Assembly (NCBI RefSeq): GCF_963676325.1
Contig: NZ_OY781099.1
Span: 1,240,001 to 1,304,000, forward strand
Source of the DNA: an uncultured Bacteroides sp.
Lineage (GTDB): Bacteria > Bacteroidota > Bacteroidia > Bacteroidales > Bacteroidaceae
Length of the DNA: 64,000 nucleotides
Direction: 5' to 3'
Shown here: one piece after another, positions 17,903 through 26,625 of the stretch
Position numbering within the stretch: position 1 is the stretch's first letter
Layout of the letters: every line of letters begins with the position of its first letter
Notes under the pieces: generated by a model
Database searches by the model: none
What the model saw: the letters and a program-made list of their open reading frames with translations, nothing else
What the model was told of the DNA's origin: nothing
Position numbers and translations under genes: made by a program

Positions 17903-19045
17903 ATGATAGCTCAAAGATTTTTTAAAATTATCAGTCCGGTTTTACTGGCTTGCGTTGCATTCTTTAGTGTTCAGATGAATGCTGCAAATAAATCGTTTTA
18001 TCCTGGCAAGCAATGGCCTGATGATAAAGGAGTACATGTTAATGCTCACGGTGGTGGAATGCTATACTACCAGGGCAAGTATTATTGGTTTGGCGAGTTT
18101 AAGAGCGAGACTACCAGTAGTGCATTGGTGGGAGTAACCTGCTATTCTTCTTCTGACTTGTATAACTGGAAGAACAAAGGCATTGCCATGAAAGTTTCTG
18201 ATGATGAAAAAAGTGACATTACCAAAGGATGTATCATTGAACGCCCCAAGGTGATATATAATAAGAAGACAAACAAATTTGTGATGTGGTTTCATCTGGA
18301 AATGAAAGGGCAGGGGTATGCTGCGGCTCGCGTGGGAGTGGCTGTTAGTAACCAGGTAACCGGACCTTATAAGTTTGTCCGCTCGTTCCGCTCTAATCCG
18401 GGTATTTATGCTGCTAACATGACGGATGAGCAGAAGAACATGTCTCTTGATGTGAAGAACTATGAAAAGTGGTGGACTCCGGAATGGTACAAGGCGGTAT
18501 CCGATGGATTGTTTACTAAGCGGGATTTGAAAGAGGGACAGATGTCGAGAGATATGACGATATTCGTTGATGATAACGGAAAAGCTTACCACATATATTC
18601 ATCCGAAGAGAATCTTACTTTGCAGATTGCCGAACTGACAGATGATTATCTTGGTCATTCTGGAAAGTATATCCGTATTTTCCCGGGCGGACATAATGAG
18701 GCTCCGTCTATCTTCAAGAAAGATGGAACATACTGGATGATTACTTCCGGATGCACCGGTTGGGATCCTAACGAGGCACGTATGTTTTCTGCTAAAAATA
18801 TCTGGGGACCTTGGGAGAAACACTCCAATCCTTGTGTGGGAGAAGATGCTAAACTGACTTTCCATTCCCAAAGTACTTATATTCAAAAGGTAGAAGGTAA
18901 GAAGGATGCCTATATTTTTATGGCGGACAGGTGGACACCGAAGCATCCTATTGAAGCTTCTTATATTTGGTTGCCAATTCTTTTTGAGAACGGAAAGCCT
19001 GTTTTGAAATGGTATGACCAGTGGAATCTGAATGTTTTTAAATAG
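17903..19045 (+). CDS. Glycoside hydrolase family 43, exo-beta-1,3-galactanase-like (subfamily 24/34 type)
   Basis: 380 aa, secreted (signal ends near QMNAA). Five-bladed propeller opening with VNAHGGGMLYYQGKYYWFGE. Candidate catalytic residues are E113 in IIERPKVIYN, the acid E266 in HNEAPSIF, and Q323 in HSQSTYI. In characterised GH43_24 exo-beta-1,3-galactanases a Gln takes the place of the usual catalytic base, and the segment SGCTGWDPNEAR is also characteristic. This favours release of galactose from a beta-1,3-galactan backbone. Subfamily 34 looks similar and has other activities, so specificity is inferred. It is transcribed from its own promoter. Confidence 0.82.
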   Translation: MIAQRFFKIISPVLLACVAFFSVQMNAANKSFYPGKQWPDDKGVHVNAHGGGMLYYQGKYYWFGEFKSETTSSALVGVTCYSSSDLYNWKNKGIAMKVSDDEKSDITKGCIIERPKVIYNKKTNKFVMWFHLEMKGQGYAAARVGVAVSNQVTGPYKFVRSFRSNPGIYAANMTDEQKNMSLDVKNYEKWWTPEWYKAVSDGLFTKRDLKEGQMSRDMTIFVDDNGKAYHIYSSEENLTLQIAELTDDYLGHSGKYIRIFPGGHNEAPSIFKKDGTYWMITSGCTGWDPNEARMFSAKNIWGPWEKHSNPCVGEDAKLTFHSQSTYIQKVEGKKDAYIFMADRWTPKHPIEASYIWLPILFENGKPVLKWYDQWNLNVFK

Positions 19046-19117
19046 AATTGAGCTGATATACATCATTTTGTAGACCTTTTTGCATGATTTGTGGAGTAAA
19101 GGTTGTTTGATTTTATA

Positions 19118-19125
19118 TATCTTTG
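19118..19125 (+). promoter_or_regulatory. -7 element of the GH2 gene
   Basis: TATCTTTG 37 bp upstream of the GH2 start codon at 19163. A copy of GATATACATC (19055-19064), the unit repeated in the array behind this gene, lies 53 bp upstream of it, followed by TGTAGACCT at 19069-19077. Confidence 0.5.
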
Positions 19126-19162
19126 CTCTACAAATTGTAAACAAGACCTTAAAGATTATGTT

Positions 19163-20968
19163 ATGCGAAGATTAATGATGATTTTATTTGCCTGCCTGTC
19201 TGTTTTGCCACAGGTGAAGGCCGGCACAGTGCTGAATAATGTATACGCACGCCACACACAAACACTAAACGGATCGTGGAATTATATTGTAGATCCGTTC
19301 GACAATGGGTATTATGACTACAGGCTTAATATAAGCAACAACGGCTTTTTCAAAAATCAAAAGGCCAAATCAAAATCTGATCTCGTGGAGTATAATTTTG
19401 ATACTGCTCCGCTGATGAAAGTTCCGGGCGACTGGAACACACAGAACGACAAACTGTTTTTTTATGAGGGGAGTGTTTGGTATAAGAAGGATTTTAATTA
19501 CACCCCCAAACCGGGCAACCGTGTGTTTTTATACTTTGGTGCGGTGAACTATCTGGCCAATGTTTACCTGAATGGGGAACCAATTGGTACACACGAAGGC
19601 GGATTTACTCCGTTTCATTTCGATATAACTGACAAATTAAAGGCGGGAGATAATTTTGTTATTCTTCGCGTGAACAATGACCGCAAGCCCGAAGGTGTGC
19701 CTACGGTGAATTCCGACTGGTGGAACTACGGTGGTATCACACGTGACGTGATGCTGGTAGAAACTCCCAACGTTTTTGTAGACGATTATCTGGTTCAACT
19801 TCCCAAAGGAAACTATGACCGCGTGGAAGGATACGTTCAGCTTAATGAAAAGATGGCCGGAGTGGAGGTCTCTTTAGAGATTCCCGAACTGAAACTTCAG
19901 AAGAAACTGATTACAGATGCCAGTGGGAAAGCAACTTTTACGTGTCAGACCAAACCAAAACTCTGGTCGCCCGACTCTCCTAAACTATATGATGTGGTGA
20001 TTCGTAACGGAGAAGAGGTGCTGAAAGACAAGATTGGTTTCCGTCAGATCGAGACACAAGGAAAAAGCATCTTGCTGAACGGGAAGAAGACTTTCCTTCG
20101 CGGAATTTCCATTCACGAAGAAGCACCCTACCGACAAGGACGTGTGTTCTCGAAAGAGGAATCTGTTATGCTTCTTAGCTGGGCAAAAGAGCTGGGATGT
20201 AACTTTGTTCGCCTGGCGCATTACCCGCACAATGAATTTATGGTTCGTGCGGCCGAGGAGATGGGCTTAATGGTCTGGAGTGAAATTCCGGTCTACTGGA
20301 CTATTCAATGGAGTAATCCGGACACGTATAAGAATGCTTCCACACAACTAAACGATATGATGGAGCGCGATAAGAATCGTTGCGGTATTATAATCTGGTC
20401 GGTAGCCAACGAAACTCCGCACAGTGATGCACGTGATAAGTTCCTTGCCGATTTGGCGGCACAGGTTCGGGCAAAAGATAACACCCGCCTGCTGAGCATG
20501 GCTATGGAAGTAACCGGAACAAAAGGAAATGTGAGTGAGGTAAAAGATTACATGAGTAAGTATGTCGATATTATCAGCTTCAACAATTACCTGGGATGGT
20601 ATGGCGGCACGCCCGAAGATTGCAAAACCCGCCAGTGGAATATTCCGTATAACAAGCCATTCTTCATCAGCGAATTCGGTGGAGGCGCATTGCAAGGCAA
20701 ACACGGCGACAAGGATGAACGCTGGACAGAGGAATATCAGGAGGAACTTTACAAAAATACGCTGGATATGTACAACCGTGTTGACGGATTTGCCGGAACT
20801 TCTCCGTGGATACTCATGGATTTCCGCTCTACTCGTCGCCAACTGAACGGCATACAGGATTTCTTCAATCGTAAGGGAGTTATCTCCGAAAGAGGGCTGA
20901 AAAAGAAGGCATTCTATGTTCTGCAGGATTTCTACCGGATGAAAAAAGAAAATGAAACGAGACACTAA
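19163..20968 (+). CDS. Glycoside hydrolase family 2, probable beta-glucuronidase
   Basis: 601 aa with signal peptide (LMMILFACLSVLPQVKA). Sugar-binding jelly roll, Ig-like domain, then a TIM barrel. The acid/base is E417 in WSVANETP and the nucleophile E504 in FISEFGGG. The C-terminal FFNRKGVISERG places N569 and K571 as an NxK motif, which in characterised GH2 beta-glucuronidases binds the glucuronate carboxylate; all four positions fall within about four residues of those in E. coli GusA. Glucuronic acid caps arabinogalactan side chains, which fits the GH43 and GH16 neighbours. The frame is open from 19103, but the signal peptide begins at 19163. Confidence 0.88.
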   Translation: MRRLMMILFACLSVLPQVKAGTVLNNVYARHTQTLNGSWNYIVDPFDNGYYDYRLNISNNGFFKNQKAKSKSDLVEYNFDTAPLMKVPGDWNTQNDKLFFYEGSVWYKKDFNYTPKPGNRVFLYFGAVNYLANVYLNGEPIGTHEGGFTPFHFDITDKLKAGDNFVILRVNNDRKPEGVPTVNSDWWNYGGITRDVMLVETPNVFVDDYLVQLPKGNYDRVEGYVQLNEKMAGVEVSLEIPELKLQKKLITDASGKATFTCQTKPKLWSPDSPKLYDVVIRNGEEVLKDKIGFRQIETQGKSILLNGKKTFLRGISIHEEAPYRQGRVFSKEESVMLLSWAKELGCNFVRLAHYPHNEFMVRAAEEMGLMVWSEIPVYWTIQWSNPDTYKNASTQLNDMMERDKNRCGIIIWSVANETPHSDARDKFLADLAAQVRAKDNTRLLSMAMEVTGTKGNVSEVKDYMSKYVDIISFNNYLGWYGGTPEDCKTRQWNIPYNKPFFISEFGGGALQGKHGDKDERWTEEYQEELYKNTLDMYNRVDGFAGTSPWILMDFRSTRRQLNGIQDFFNRKGVISERGLKKKAFYVLQDFYRMKKENETRH

Positions 20969-20990
20969 CAAATCTAATTAGTTTCATTTT
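20949..20990 (+). repeat. Inverted repeat across the GH2 stop codon
   Basis: AAAATGAAAC (20949-20958) and GTTTCATTTT (20981-20990) could form a 10-bp hairpin with a 22-nt loop that contains the stop codon. The AAAATGAAA half recurs at 21077-21085 beyond the array, so either pair can form. Confidence 0.5.
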
Positions 20991-21097
20991 CGCTTAGATA
21001 TACATCAAACGTATGCTTCGATATACATCTAAGCACCCTTTTGATATATATCAAAATACCACTGAGACCCGGGTCTAAAATGAAATGTTTCTAATAG
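20974..21097. repeat. Phased palindrome array, GATATACATC type
   Basis: GATATACATC (20997-21006), GATATACATC (21020-21029), GATATATATC (21043-21052) and the perfect palindrome AGACCCGGGTCT (21065-21076) have centres exactly 23 bp apart. CTAATTAG (20974-20981) and CTAATAG (21091-21097) flank them at about 24 bp. TTTCATTTT (20982-20990) and AAAATGAAA (21077-21085) bracket the core as an inverted pair. Confidence 0.75.
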
Positions 21098-21251
21098 TTT
21101 TTTTTAGAGGTTTATTATAGTTGGATTTTAAACTCAATGGGTATTAAAAAGATGTTTTTTCGGATTAACACAAAAATAATATAGTTACGGCTATATTATT
21201 AGCATGGCCCCCTAAAATCCTTCAGTAAAAACATACTGTAGGCTAAAAAAC
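21098..21251. other. Non-coding interval with a 10-bp stem-loop
   Basis: No gene. AATAATATAG (21175-21184) and CTATATTATT (21191-21200) form a perfect stem with a 6-nt loop. Nothing else was recognised. Confidence 0.5.
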
Positions 21252-21297
21252 AAAAAAGAGCTGCGGATTACTTTGTAATTCGTAGCTCTTTTTTTAC
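21252..21297 (+). terminator. Strong terminator just upstream of pepT
   Basis: A stem of about 20 bp (AAGAGCT...ATTAC with GTAATTCGTAGCTCTT, loop TTT, two G-T pairs) is followed by seven T. It lies about 285 bp after the GH2 stop, so the intervening phased array is probably transcribed, as a GH2 3' UTR or as a separate RNA. Confidence 0.88.
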
Positions 21298-21337
21298 CTT
21301 TACAAGCAGTATAAAAACAACATAAAAATTTATAGAT

Positions 21338-22561
21338 ATGACATTAGTCGAACGTTTTTTTAAATATGTCACTTTTGACACTCAATCGGATGAGCTCACC
21401 GGACTCACTCCAAGTACTCCGGGACAGATGATTTTCGCCGAATATCTTAAAACAGAGTTGGAAGCTTTAGGGCTTGAAGAGATTACTTTAGATAACTACG
21501 GTTATCTTTTTGCCACTCTTCCTGCCAACATTGACAAGAAAGTTCCAACCATCGGATTTATTGCTCACCTGGACACAAGTCCTGATATGAGTGGCAAGCA
21601 TGTTAATCCACGTATTGTAGAAAAATATGACGGAAAAGATATTGTCCTTTGCAAGGAAGATAACGTAATTCTCTCTCCGGCTCAGTTCCCCGAACTGCTT
21701 GATCACAAAGGGGAAGACCTTATTGTGACCGACGGAAAGACTCTTCTTGGTGCAGATGATAAGGCTGGTATTGCAGAAATAATCACTGCCATTGCTTACC
21801 TTAAGGCACATCCTGAAATTAAACACGGAAAGATTCGTATCGGATTTAATCCCGATGAAGAGATTGGCGAGGGTGCTCATAAGTTCGACGTTGAGAAATT
21901 CGGATGTGACTGGGCTTACACCATGGACGGTGGTGAATTAGGCGAACTTGAATTCGAGAACTTCAACGCTGCTTCGGCTAAGATTACCTTCAAAGGACGC
22001 AATGTTCATCCGGGATATGCCAAGCATAAAATGATTAACTCTATTCGCATTGCAAATCAGTTTATAGCAATGTTTCCACGTCACGAATCTCCTGAACATA
22101 CAGAGGGCTATGAAGGATTTTATCACCTGATTGGTGTAAATGGCACTGTGGAACAATCAACTGTATCTTACATTGTCCGCGATCATGATCGTGCTAAATT
22201 TGAAAACCGTAAGAAAGAAGTTGAACATCTTGTCCGCAAGATAAACGCTGAATTTGGCGAAGGAACAGCAACTCTTGAACTGAAAGATCAGTATTATAAC
22301 ATGCGCGAGAAGATAGAACCGGTGATGCACATTATCGACACTGCTTTTGCAGCAATGAAGGCAGCAGGTGTAGAACCTAAAGTAAAAGCCATTCGTGGTG
22401 GTACGGACGGAGCACAATTATCATTCAAAGGTCTGCCATGCCCTAACATCTTTGCAGGAGGGCTGAATTTTCACGGCCGCTTTGAGTTTGCCCCTGTTCA
22501 ATCATTGGAAAAGGCAACAAAAGTAATTGTGAAGATTGCAGAGCTAGTAGCAAATAAATAA
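21338..22561 (+). CDS. pepT: Peptidase T (tripeptide aminopeptidase)
   Basis: 407 aa, M20B metallopeptidase that removes the N-terminal residue from tripeptides in the cytoplasm. Metal-ligand motifs are in order: AHLDTSPDMSG, GADDKAGIAEI, the catalytic NPDEEIGEG, then the dimerisation insert with GRNVHPGYAK, and the late RGGTDGAQLSFKG and FHGRFEF. Full length. Ten bp separate it from gcvT, so the two are probably co-transcribed. A weak TACCTTTA box lies just after the preceding terminator. Confidence 0.95.
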   Translation: MTLVERFFKYVTFDTQSDELTGLTPSTPGQMIFAEYLKTELEALGLEEITLDNYGYLFATLPANIDKKVPTIGFIAHLDTSPDMSGKHVNPRIVEKYDGKDIVLCKEDNVILSPAQFPELLDHKGEDLIVTDGKTLLGADDKAGIAEIITAIAYLKAHPEIKHGKIRIGFNPDEEIGEGAHKFDVEKFGCDWAYTMDGGELGELEFENFNAASAKITFKGRNVHPGYAKHKMINSIRIANQFIAMFPRHESPEHTEGYEGFYHLIGVNGTVEQSTVSYIVRDHDRAKFENRKKEVEHLVRKINAEFGEGTATLELKDQYYNMREKIEPVMHIIDTAFAAMKAAGVEPKVKAIRGGTDGAQLSFKGLPCPNIFAGGLNFHGRFEFAPVQSLEKATKVIVKIAELVANK

Positions 22562-22570
22562 ACTAATACT

Positions 22571-23656
22571 ATGAAAAACACACCATTTACAGAAACACAC
22601 ATTGCTTTAGGTGCAAAAATGCACGAGTTTGCCGGCTATAACATGCCGATTGAATATTCCGGAATTATAGATGAACATCTCACTGTTTGCAACGGGGTAG
22701 GGGTGTTCGACGTGTCTCACATGGGAGAGTTCTGGGTAAAAGGGCCTAATGCGCTTGCTTTTCTTCAGAAGATAACTTCCAATGACGTAGCGGCTCTTAC
22801 CATTGGTAAAGCACAGTATACCTGCTTTCCGAATGAAGAGGGCGGAATAGTTGATGACTTACTGGTGTATTACTACGAGCCCGAAAAGTACATGTTGGTT
22901 GTTAATGCGTCGAACATTGAAAAGGACTGGAACTGGTGTGTGAGTCACAATACTGTTGGAGCCGAACTGGAAAACGCTTCCGATAAAATGGCTCAGCTTG
23001 CCGTTCAGGGACCAAAGGCTATAAATGCTTTGCAAAAGCTTACATCCGTGAATCTTTCCGAGATACCTTATTATTCATTCACCTCTGGCGAGTTTGCCGG
23101 ACAGAAGAATGTGATAATCTCTAATACAGGATATACCGGAGCCGGTGGCTTTGAACTCTATTTCTATCCCGATTGCGCAATGAAGATCTGGGATGCTGTC
23201 TTTGAAGCTGGGGCTGAGTTTGGCATTAAGCCGATAGGACTTGGCGCACGTGATACCTTGCGTCTGGAAATGGGATTCTGTCTTTACGGCAACGATTTGA
23301 ATGATTCTACTTCGCCTATAGAAGCAGGATTGGGATGGATTACCAAATTTGTGGATGGAAAGGACTTTACCAATCGTGCATTCCTTGAGAAACAGAAAAC
23401 TGAGGGCGTGGCTCGTAAACTAGTAGCTTTTGAAATGATTGACCGTGGCATTCCGCGTCATGAATACGAACTGATTAATGCAGAAGGAGAAAAGATTGGC
23501 GAAGTAACTTCCGGAACTATGTCGCCTACCCGTAAGGTGGGCATCGGCATGGGATACGTGCAGACTGCTTATTCAAAGCTAGGAACTGAAATATATGTCA
23601 GCATTCGTGGAAAAGGTATAAAAGCGGTTGTTGTAAAACCTCCTTTCAGAAAATAG
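22571..23656 (+). CDS. gcvT: Aminomethyltransferase (glycine cleavage T protein)
   Basis: 361 aa. T protein transfers the methylene unit from aminomethylated H protein to tetrahydrofolate. The folate-binding N domain has MPIEYSGIIDEHLTVCNGVGVFDVSHMGE-type text (shown in parts: GVFDVSHMGEF). NTGYTGAGGFELY and the basic GLGARDTLRLEMG follow, with the C-terminal barrel containing GEVTSGTMSPT and GIGMGY. Full length. It is ended by a strong terminator; the other glycine-cleavage genes are not nearby. Confidence 0.96.
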   Translation: MKNTPFTETHIALGAKMHEFAGYNMPIEYSGIIDEHLTVCNGVGVFDVSHMGEFWVKGPNALAFLQKITSNDVAALTIGKAQYTCFPNEEGGIVDDLLVYYYEPEKYMLVVNASNIEKDWNWCVSHNTVGAELENASDKMAQLAVQGPKAINALQKLTSVNLSEIPYYSFTSGEFAGQKNVIISNTGYTGAGGFELYFYPDCAMKIWDAVFEAGAEFGIKPIGLGARDTLRLEMGFCLYGNDLNDSTSPIEAGLGWITKFVDGKDFTNRAFLEKQKTEGVARKLVAFEMIDRGIPRHEYELINAEGEKIGEVTSGTMSPTRKVGIGMGYVQTAYSKLGTEIYVSIRGKGIKAVVVKPPFRK

Positions 23657-23684
23657 ATTGTTCTCTTATAAAAAATAATAATAG

Positions 23685-23722
23685 GCGATATTATAGCGTA
23701 ATGTTATAATATCGCTTTTTTT
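23685..23722 (+). terminator. Intrinsic terminator of pepT-gcvT
   Basis: GCGATATTATA (23685-23695) pairs perfectly with TATAATATCGC (23705-23715), followed by seven T. Confidence 0.92.
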
Positions 23723-23757
23723 ATTATCTGAAACTTTTCATTTTGCATGGAATAATG

Positions 23758-23765
23758 TATTTTTG
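23758..23765 (+). promoter_or_regulatory. -7 element of the KefB-like gene
   Basis: TATTTTTG 22 bp upstream of the chosen start (23788). It overlaps the upstream part of the longer open frame, which supports the shorter start. Confidence 0.5.
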
Positions 23766-23787
23766 TAGAAACCAATCTGAAAATACA

Positions 23788-26046
23788 ATGTCGCATTTAC
23801 CGAATCTTATAGCGGACTTAGCGTTAATTCTTATATCAGCTGGGATAATAACGTTGTTATTTAAGAAGTTAAAACAGCCATTAGTGCTGGGGTATATTGT
23901 TGCGGGATTCCTTACCGGATCGCATTCCTTTATTCCTACAGCTACTATATTTGATACCTCAAACATTCAGACCTGGGCTGATATAGGTGTTATCTTCCTC
24001 CTTTTTGCTTTAGGACTGGAATTCAGTTTCAAGAAAATACTGAAAGTAGGCGGAACGGCGGTTATTGCTGCCTGTACCATTATCTTTTGTATGATTATAG
24101 TGGGGATAGTCGTCGGAATAAGTTTTGGATGGCACAAGATGGATTGCATTTTCCTTGGAGGTATGATTGCGATGTCTTCTACAACCATTATCTATAAAGC
24201 CTTTGATGATTTGGGGCTGAGGAAAAAGAAATTTGCAGGTCTTGTGCTTGGTGTTCTAATCCTTGAAGATATTCTGGCTATCGTTCTTATGGTGGTTCTT
24301 TCTACTATGGCGGTAAGCAACAACTTTCAGGGGAAGGATCTTATAGAGAGTCTTGGAAAACTGGTCTTCTTCCTTGTCCTTTGGTTTGTAGTCGGGATAT
24401 TCCTTATCCCTGGCTTCCTTAAGAGAACGCGTAGCCTGATGAGTGACGAAACACTTATGATCGTTGCTTTGGGGATGTGTTTCGGTATGGTGGTACTTGC
24501 CTCTCAGGTAGGATTCTCACCAGCCTTCGGAGCTTTCATTATGGGCTCTATTTTAGCAGAAACCATTGAGGCTGAACATATAGAACATCTGGTGAAACCG
24601 GTAAAGGATCTGTTTGGCGCAATCTTCTTCGTCTCCGTTGGTATGATGGTAGATCCGGCAATGATTGTAGAATACGCCTTGCCCATAGCTGTTATCTCTT
24701 TAGTAGTTATTATTGGTCAGTCAGTCTTTGGAACTTTTGGAGTTTTGCTTTCCGGTCAGCCGCTGAAGACTGCCATGCAGTGCGGCTTTAGTTTGACACA
24801 GATTGGCGAGTTCGCTTTCATTATAGCCTCTCTGGGGGTAAGTCTGAACGTAACCAGTCATTTCCTTTATCCTATCGTGGTAGCTGTATCAGTAATCACC
24901 ACATTCCTTACTCCATACATGATTCGTTTGGCCGAACCGGCTTCCAATAAAGCCGAGCATGCATTGCCTCGTTCATGGAAACGTTTCCTCGACCGTTATT
25001 CATCCGGTTCGCAAACAGTGAACTATGAAAGTAACTGGAAAAAGCTACTTCTGGCTATGGCACGCAATATTGTGATATATTCAATTATTTCCATTGCAAC
25101 AATTGCATTATCTTTCCGGTTTGTGGTTCCATTGTTTGAAAGCCAGTTACCTCATTTCTGGAGCTCGCTTGCAGCATCAATATTTACTATTATCTGTATC
25201 TCTCCATTCCTGCGGGCAATAGTGGTAAAGAAGAACCATTCGGAGGAGTTTACAACGCTTTGGGATGACAGCCGGGTGAACCGTGGTCCGCTGGTTTCTA
25301 CAATAATTCTGCGTGTGGTAATAGCTGTTGTCTTTGTTGCATTTGTTATAGCTCATTTCTTTAAATCGTCTGTTGGTATTATTGTGGGAGTGGCTGTAAT
25401 CCTGGTGTTTGTGATGATCTATTCCAGAGTATTAAAGAAACATTCCATCCTCATTGAGCGTAAGTTTCTTCAGAATCTGCGGTTACGTGATATGCATGCG
25501 GAATATATGGGAAATAAAAAGCCTGCTTACGCTGGTAGTTTGCTTTCGCGTGATTTGCATCTCACTGATTTTGAAATTCCTTGCAATTCGGTTTGGGCGG
25601 GCAAAACTCTTTCAGAACTAAACCTTGGAAAAAAATATGGTGTGCATATCGTTTCCATTCTTCGCGGAAAGCTACGGATTAATATTCCGGGGGCTTCTGT
25701 CAGACTCTTTCCTCTTGACAAGATACAGACAATAGGTACCGATGAACAGCTGAATGTGTTCAGTGAACAAATGATGCAAACGGAATCTTCCTGTGAAAAT
25801 GTTGACATTGAAAGTAGTTTGATGACACTGAAACAGTTTATGATTGATTCCCGTTCCGGCTTTTTAGGAAAATCAATTCGTGAATCGGGCATAAGGGATA
25901 ACTATAAGTGCCTGATTGTGGGAATGGAACGCAATGGAAACTCTTTGAGAACCCCCGATGTGAATGTTCCTTTTCAGGAGGGCGACGTGGTATGGGTTGT
26001 TGGCGAAAAAGAGGATGTTTACCAATTAGTAAGTCAAAAGAACTAA
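23788..26046 (+). CDS. CPA2-type monovalent cation:proton antiporter with RCK_C tail
   Basis: 752 aa. The N-terminal 390 residues form a 12-13 helix Na+/H+ exchanger domain of the KefB/KefC type (LVLGYIVAGFLTG, FALGLEFSFKKI, AMSSTTIIYKAF, VGFSPAFGAFIMGS). More helices lie at about 430-560. Two RCK_C-type regulatory domains follow (LTDFEIPCNSVWAGKTLSEL and LGKSIRESGIRDNYKCLIVG). There is no NAD-binding RCK_N domain between them, unlike E. coli KefB. Start 23788 gives the normal N-terminus. Probably potassium or sodium efflux linked to pH homeostasis; the ion is not determined by sequence. Confidence 0.88.
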   Translation: MSHLPNLIADLALILISAGIITLLFKKLKQPLVLGYIVAGFLTGSHSFIPTATIFDTSNIQTWADIGVIFLLFALGLEFSFKKILKVGGTAVIAACTIIFCMIIVGIVVGISFGWHKMDCIFLGGMIAMSSTTIIYKAFDDLGLRKKKFAGLVLGVLILEDILAIVLMVVLSTMAVSNNFQGKDLIESLGKLVFFLVLWFVVGIFLIPGFLKRTRSLMSDETLMIVALGMCFGMVVLASQVGFSPAFGAFIMGSILAETIEAEHIEHLVKPVKDLFGAIFFVSVGMMVDPAMIVEYALPIAVISLVVIIGQSVFGTFGVLLSGQPLKTAMQCGFSLTQIGEFAFIIASLGVSLNVTSHFLYPIVVAVSVITTFLTPYMIRLAEPASNKAEHALPRSWKRFLDRYSSGSQTVNYESNWKKLLLAMARNIVIYSIISIATIALSFRFVVPLFESQLPHFWSSLAASIFTIICISPFLRAIVVKKNHSEEFTTLWDDSRVNRGPLVSTIILRVVIAVVFVAFVIAHFFKSSVGIIVGVAVILVFVMIYSRVLKKHSILIERKFLQNLRLRDMHAEYMGNKKPAYAGSLLSRDLHLTDFEIPCNSVWAGKTLSELNLGKKYGVHIVSILRGKLRINIPGASVRLFPLDKIQTIGTDEQLNVFSEQMMQTESSCENVDIESSLMTLKQFMIDSRSGFLGKSIRESGIRDNYKCLIVGMERNGNSLRTPDVNVPFQEGDVVWVVGEKEDVYQLVSQKN

Positions 26047-26113
26047 TAATTCCACATTTTTTTGAGAATTTATTTCTACTTTTACACCATTAATATATAA
26101 ATAGATTATAACC

Positions 26114-26536
26114 ATGAGTGATCCAAAAGACTGTCTGTATTGTCAAAACAATCAGACTTTACACGATTTAATGATTGAAATTGCACAGTTAAGCGTATCA
26201 AGAGTTTTTCTTTTTAAAGAACAAACCTATCGTGGACGTTGCCTGGTTGCATACAAAGACCATATAAATGATCTTTTTGAATTGAGTGACGAAGATCGTA
26301 ATGCTTTTATGGCCGACGTAGCTAAAGTAACCCGTGCAATGGATAAAGCTTTCCACCCTGCAAAGATTAACTATGGTGCTTACTCTGATAAGTTGTCTCA
26401 CTTACACTTTCACTTAGCTCCAAAATATGTGGATGGACCTGACTTTGGCGGAACATTTACAATGAACCCTGGTAAAGTTTACCTGAGCGATGCAGAATAT
26501 CAGGAACTGATTGATGCAGTAAAAGCAAATCTGTAA
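26114..26536 (+). CDS. HIT family nucleotide-binding protein
   Basis: 140 aa cytoplasmic histidine-triad protein. The catalytic HxHxH-type motif appears as LSHLHFHLAPKY near the C-terminus, following YGAYSDK. CLYC near the N-terminus may be half of a zinc site. Such proteins hydrolyse AMP- or GMP-linked substrates. It is a single gene with a terminator 20 bp beyond the stop. Confidence 0.9.
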   Translation: MSDPKDCLYCQNNQTLHDLMIEIAQLSVSRVFLFKEQTYRGRCLVAYKDHINDLFELSDEDRNAFMADVAKVTRAMDKAFHPAKINYGAYSDKLSHLHFHLAPKYVDGPDFGGTFTMNPGKVYLSDAEYQELIDAVKANL

Positions 26537-26556
26537 AAAATAGTATGCTATATGCA

Positions 26557-26588
26557 GAAAGGTTGTCTGGTAACAGGCAGCCTTTTTT
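26557..26588 (+). terminator. Terminator of the HIT gene
   Basis: AAAGGTTGTCTG (26558-26569) pairs with CAGGCAGCCTTT (with G-T pairs), followed by T residues. It gives a 12-bp stem with a 4-nt loop. Confidence 0.85.
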
Positions 26589-26625
26589 GCGTTAATGTCG
26601 AAAGCTTAGGGCTATTGGGGGGGAG

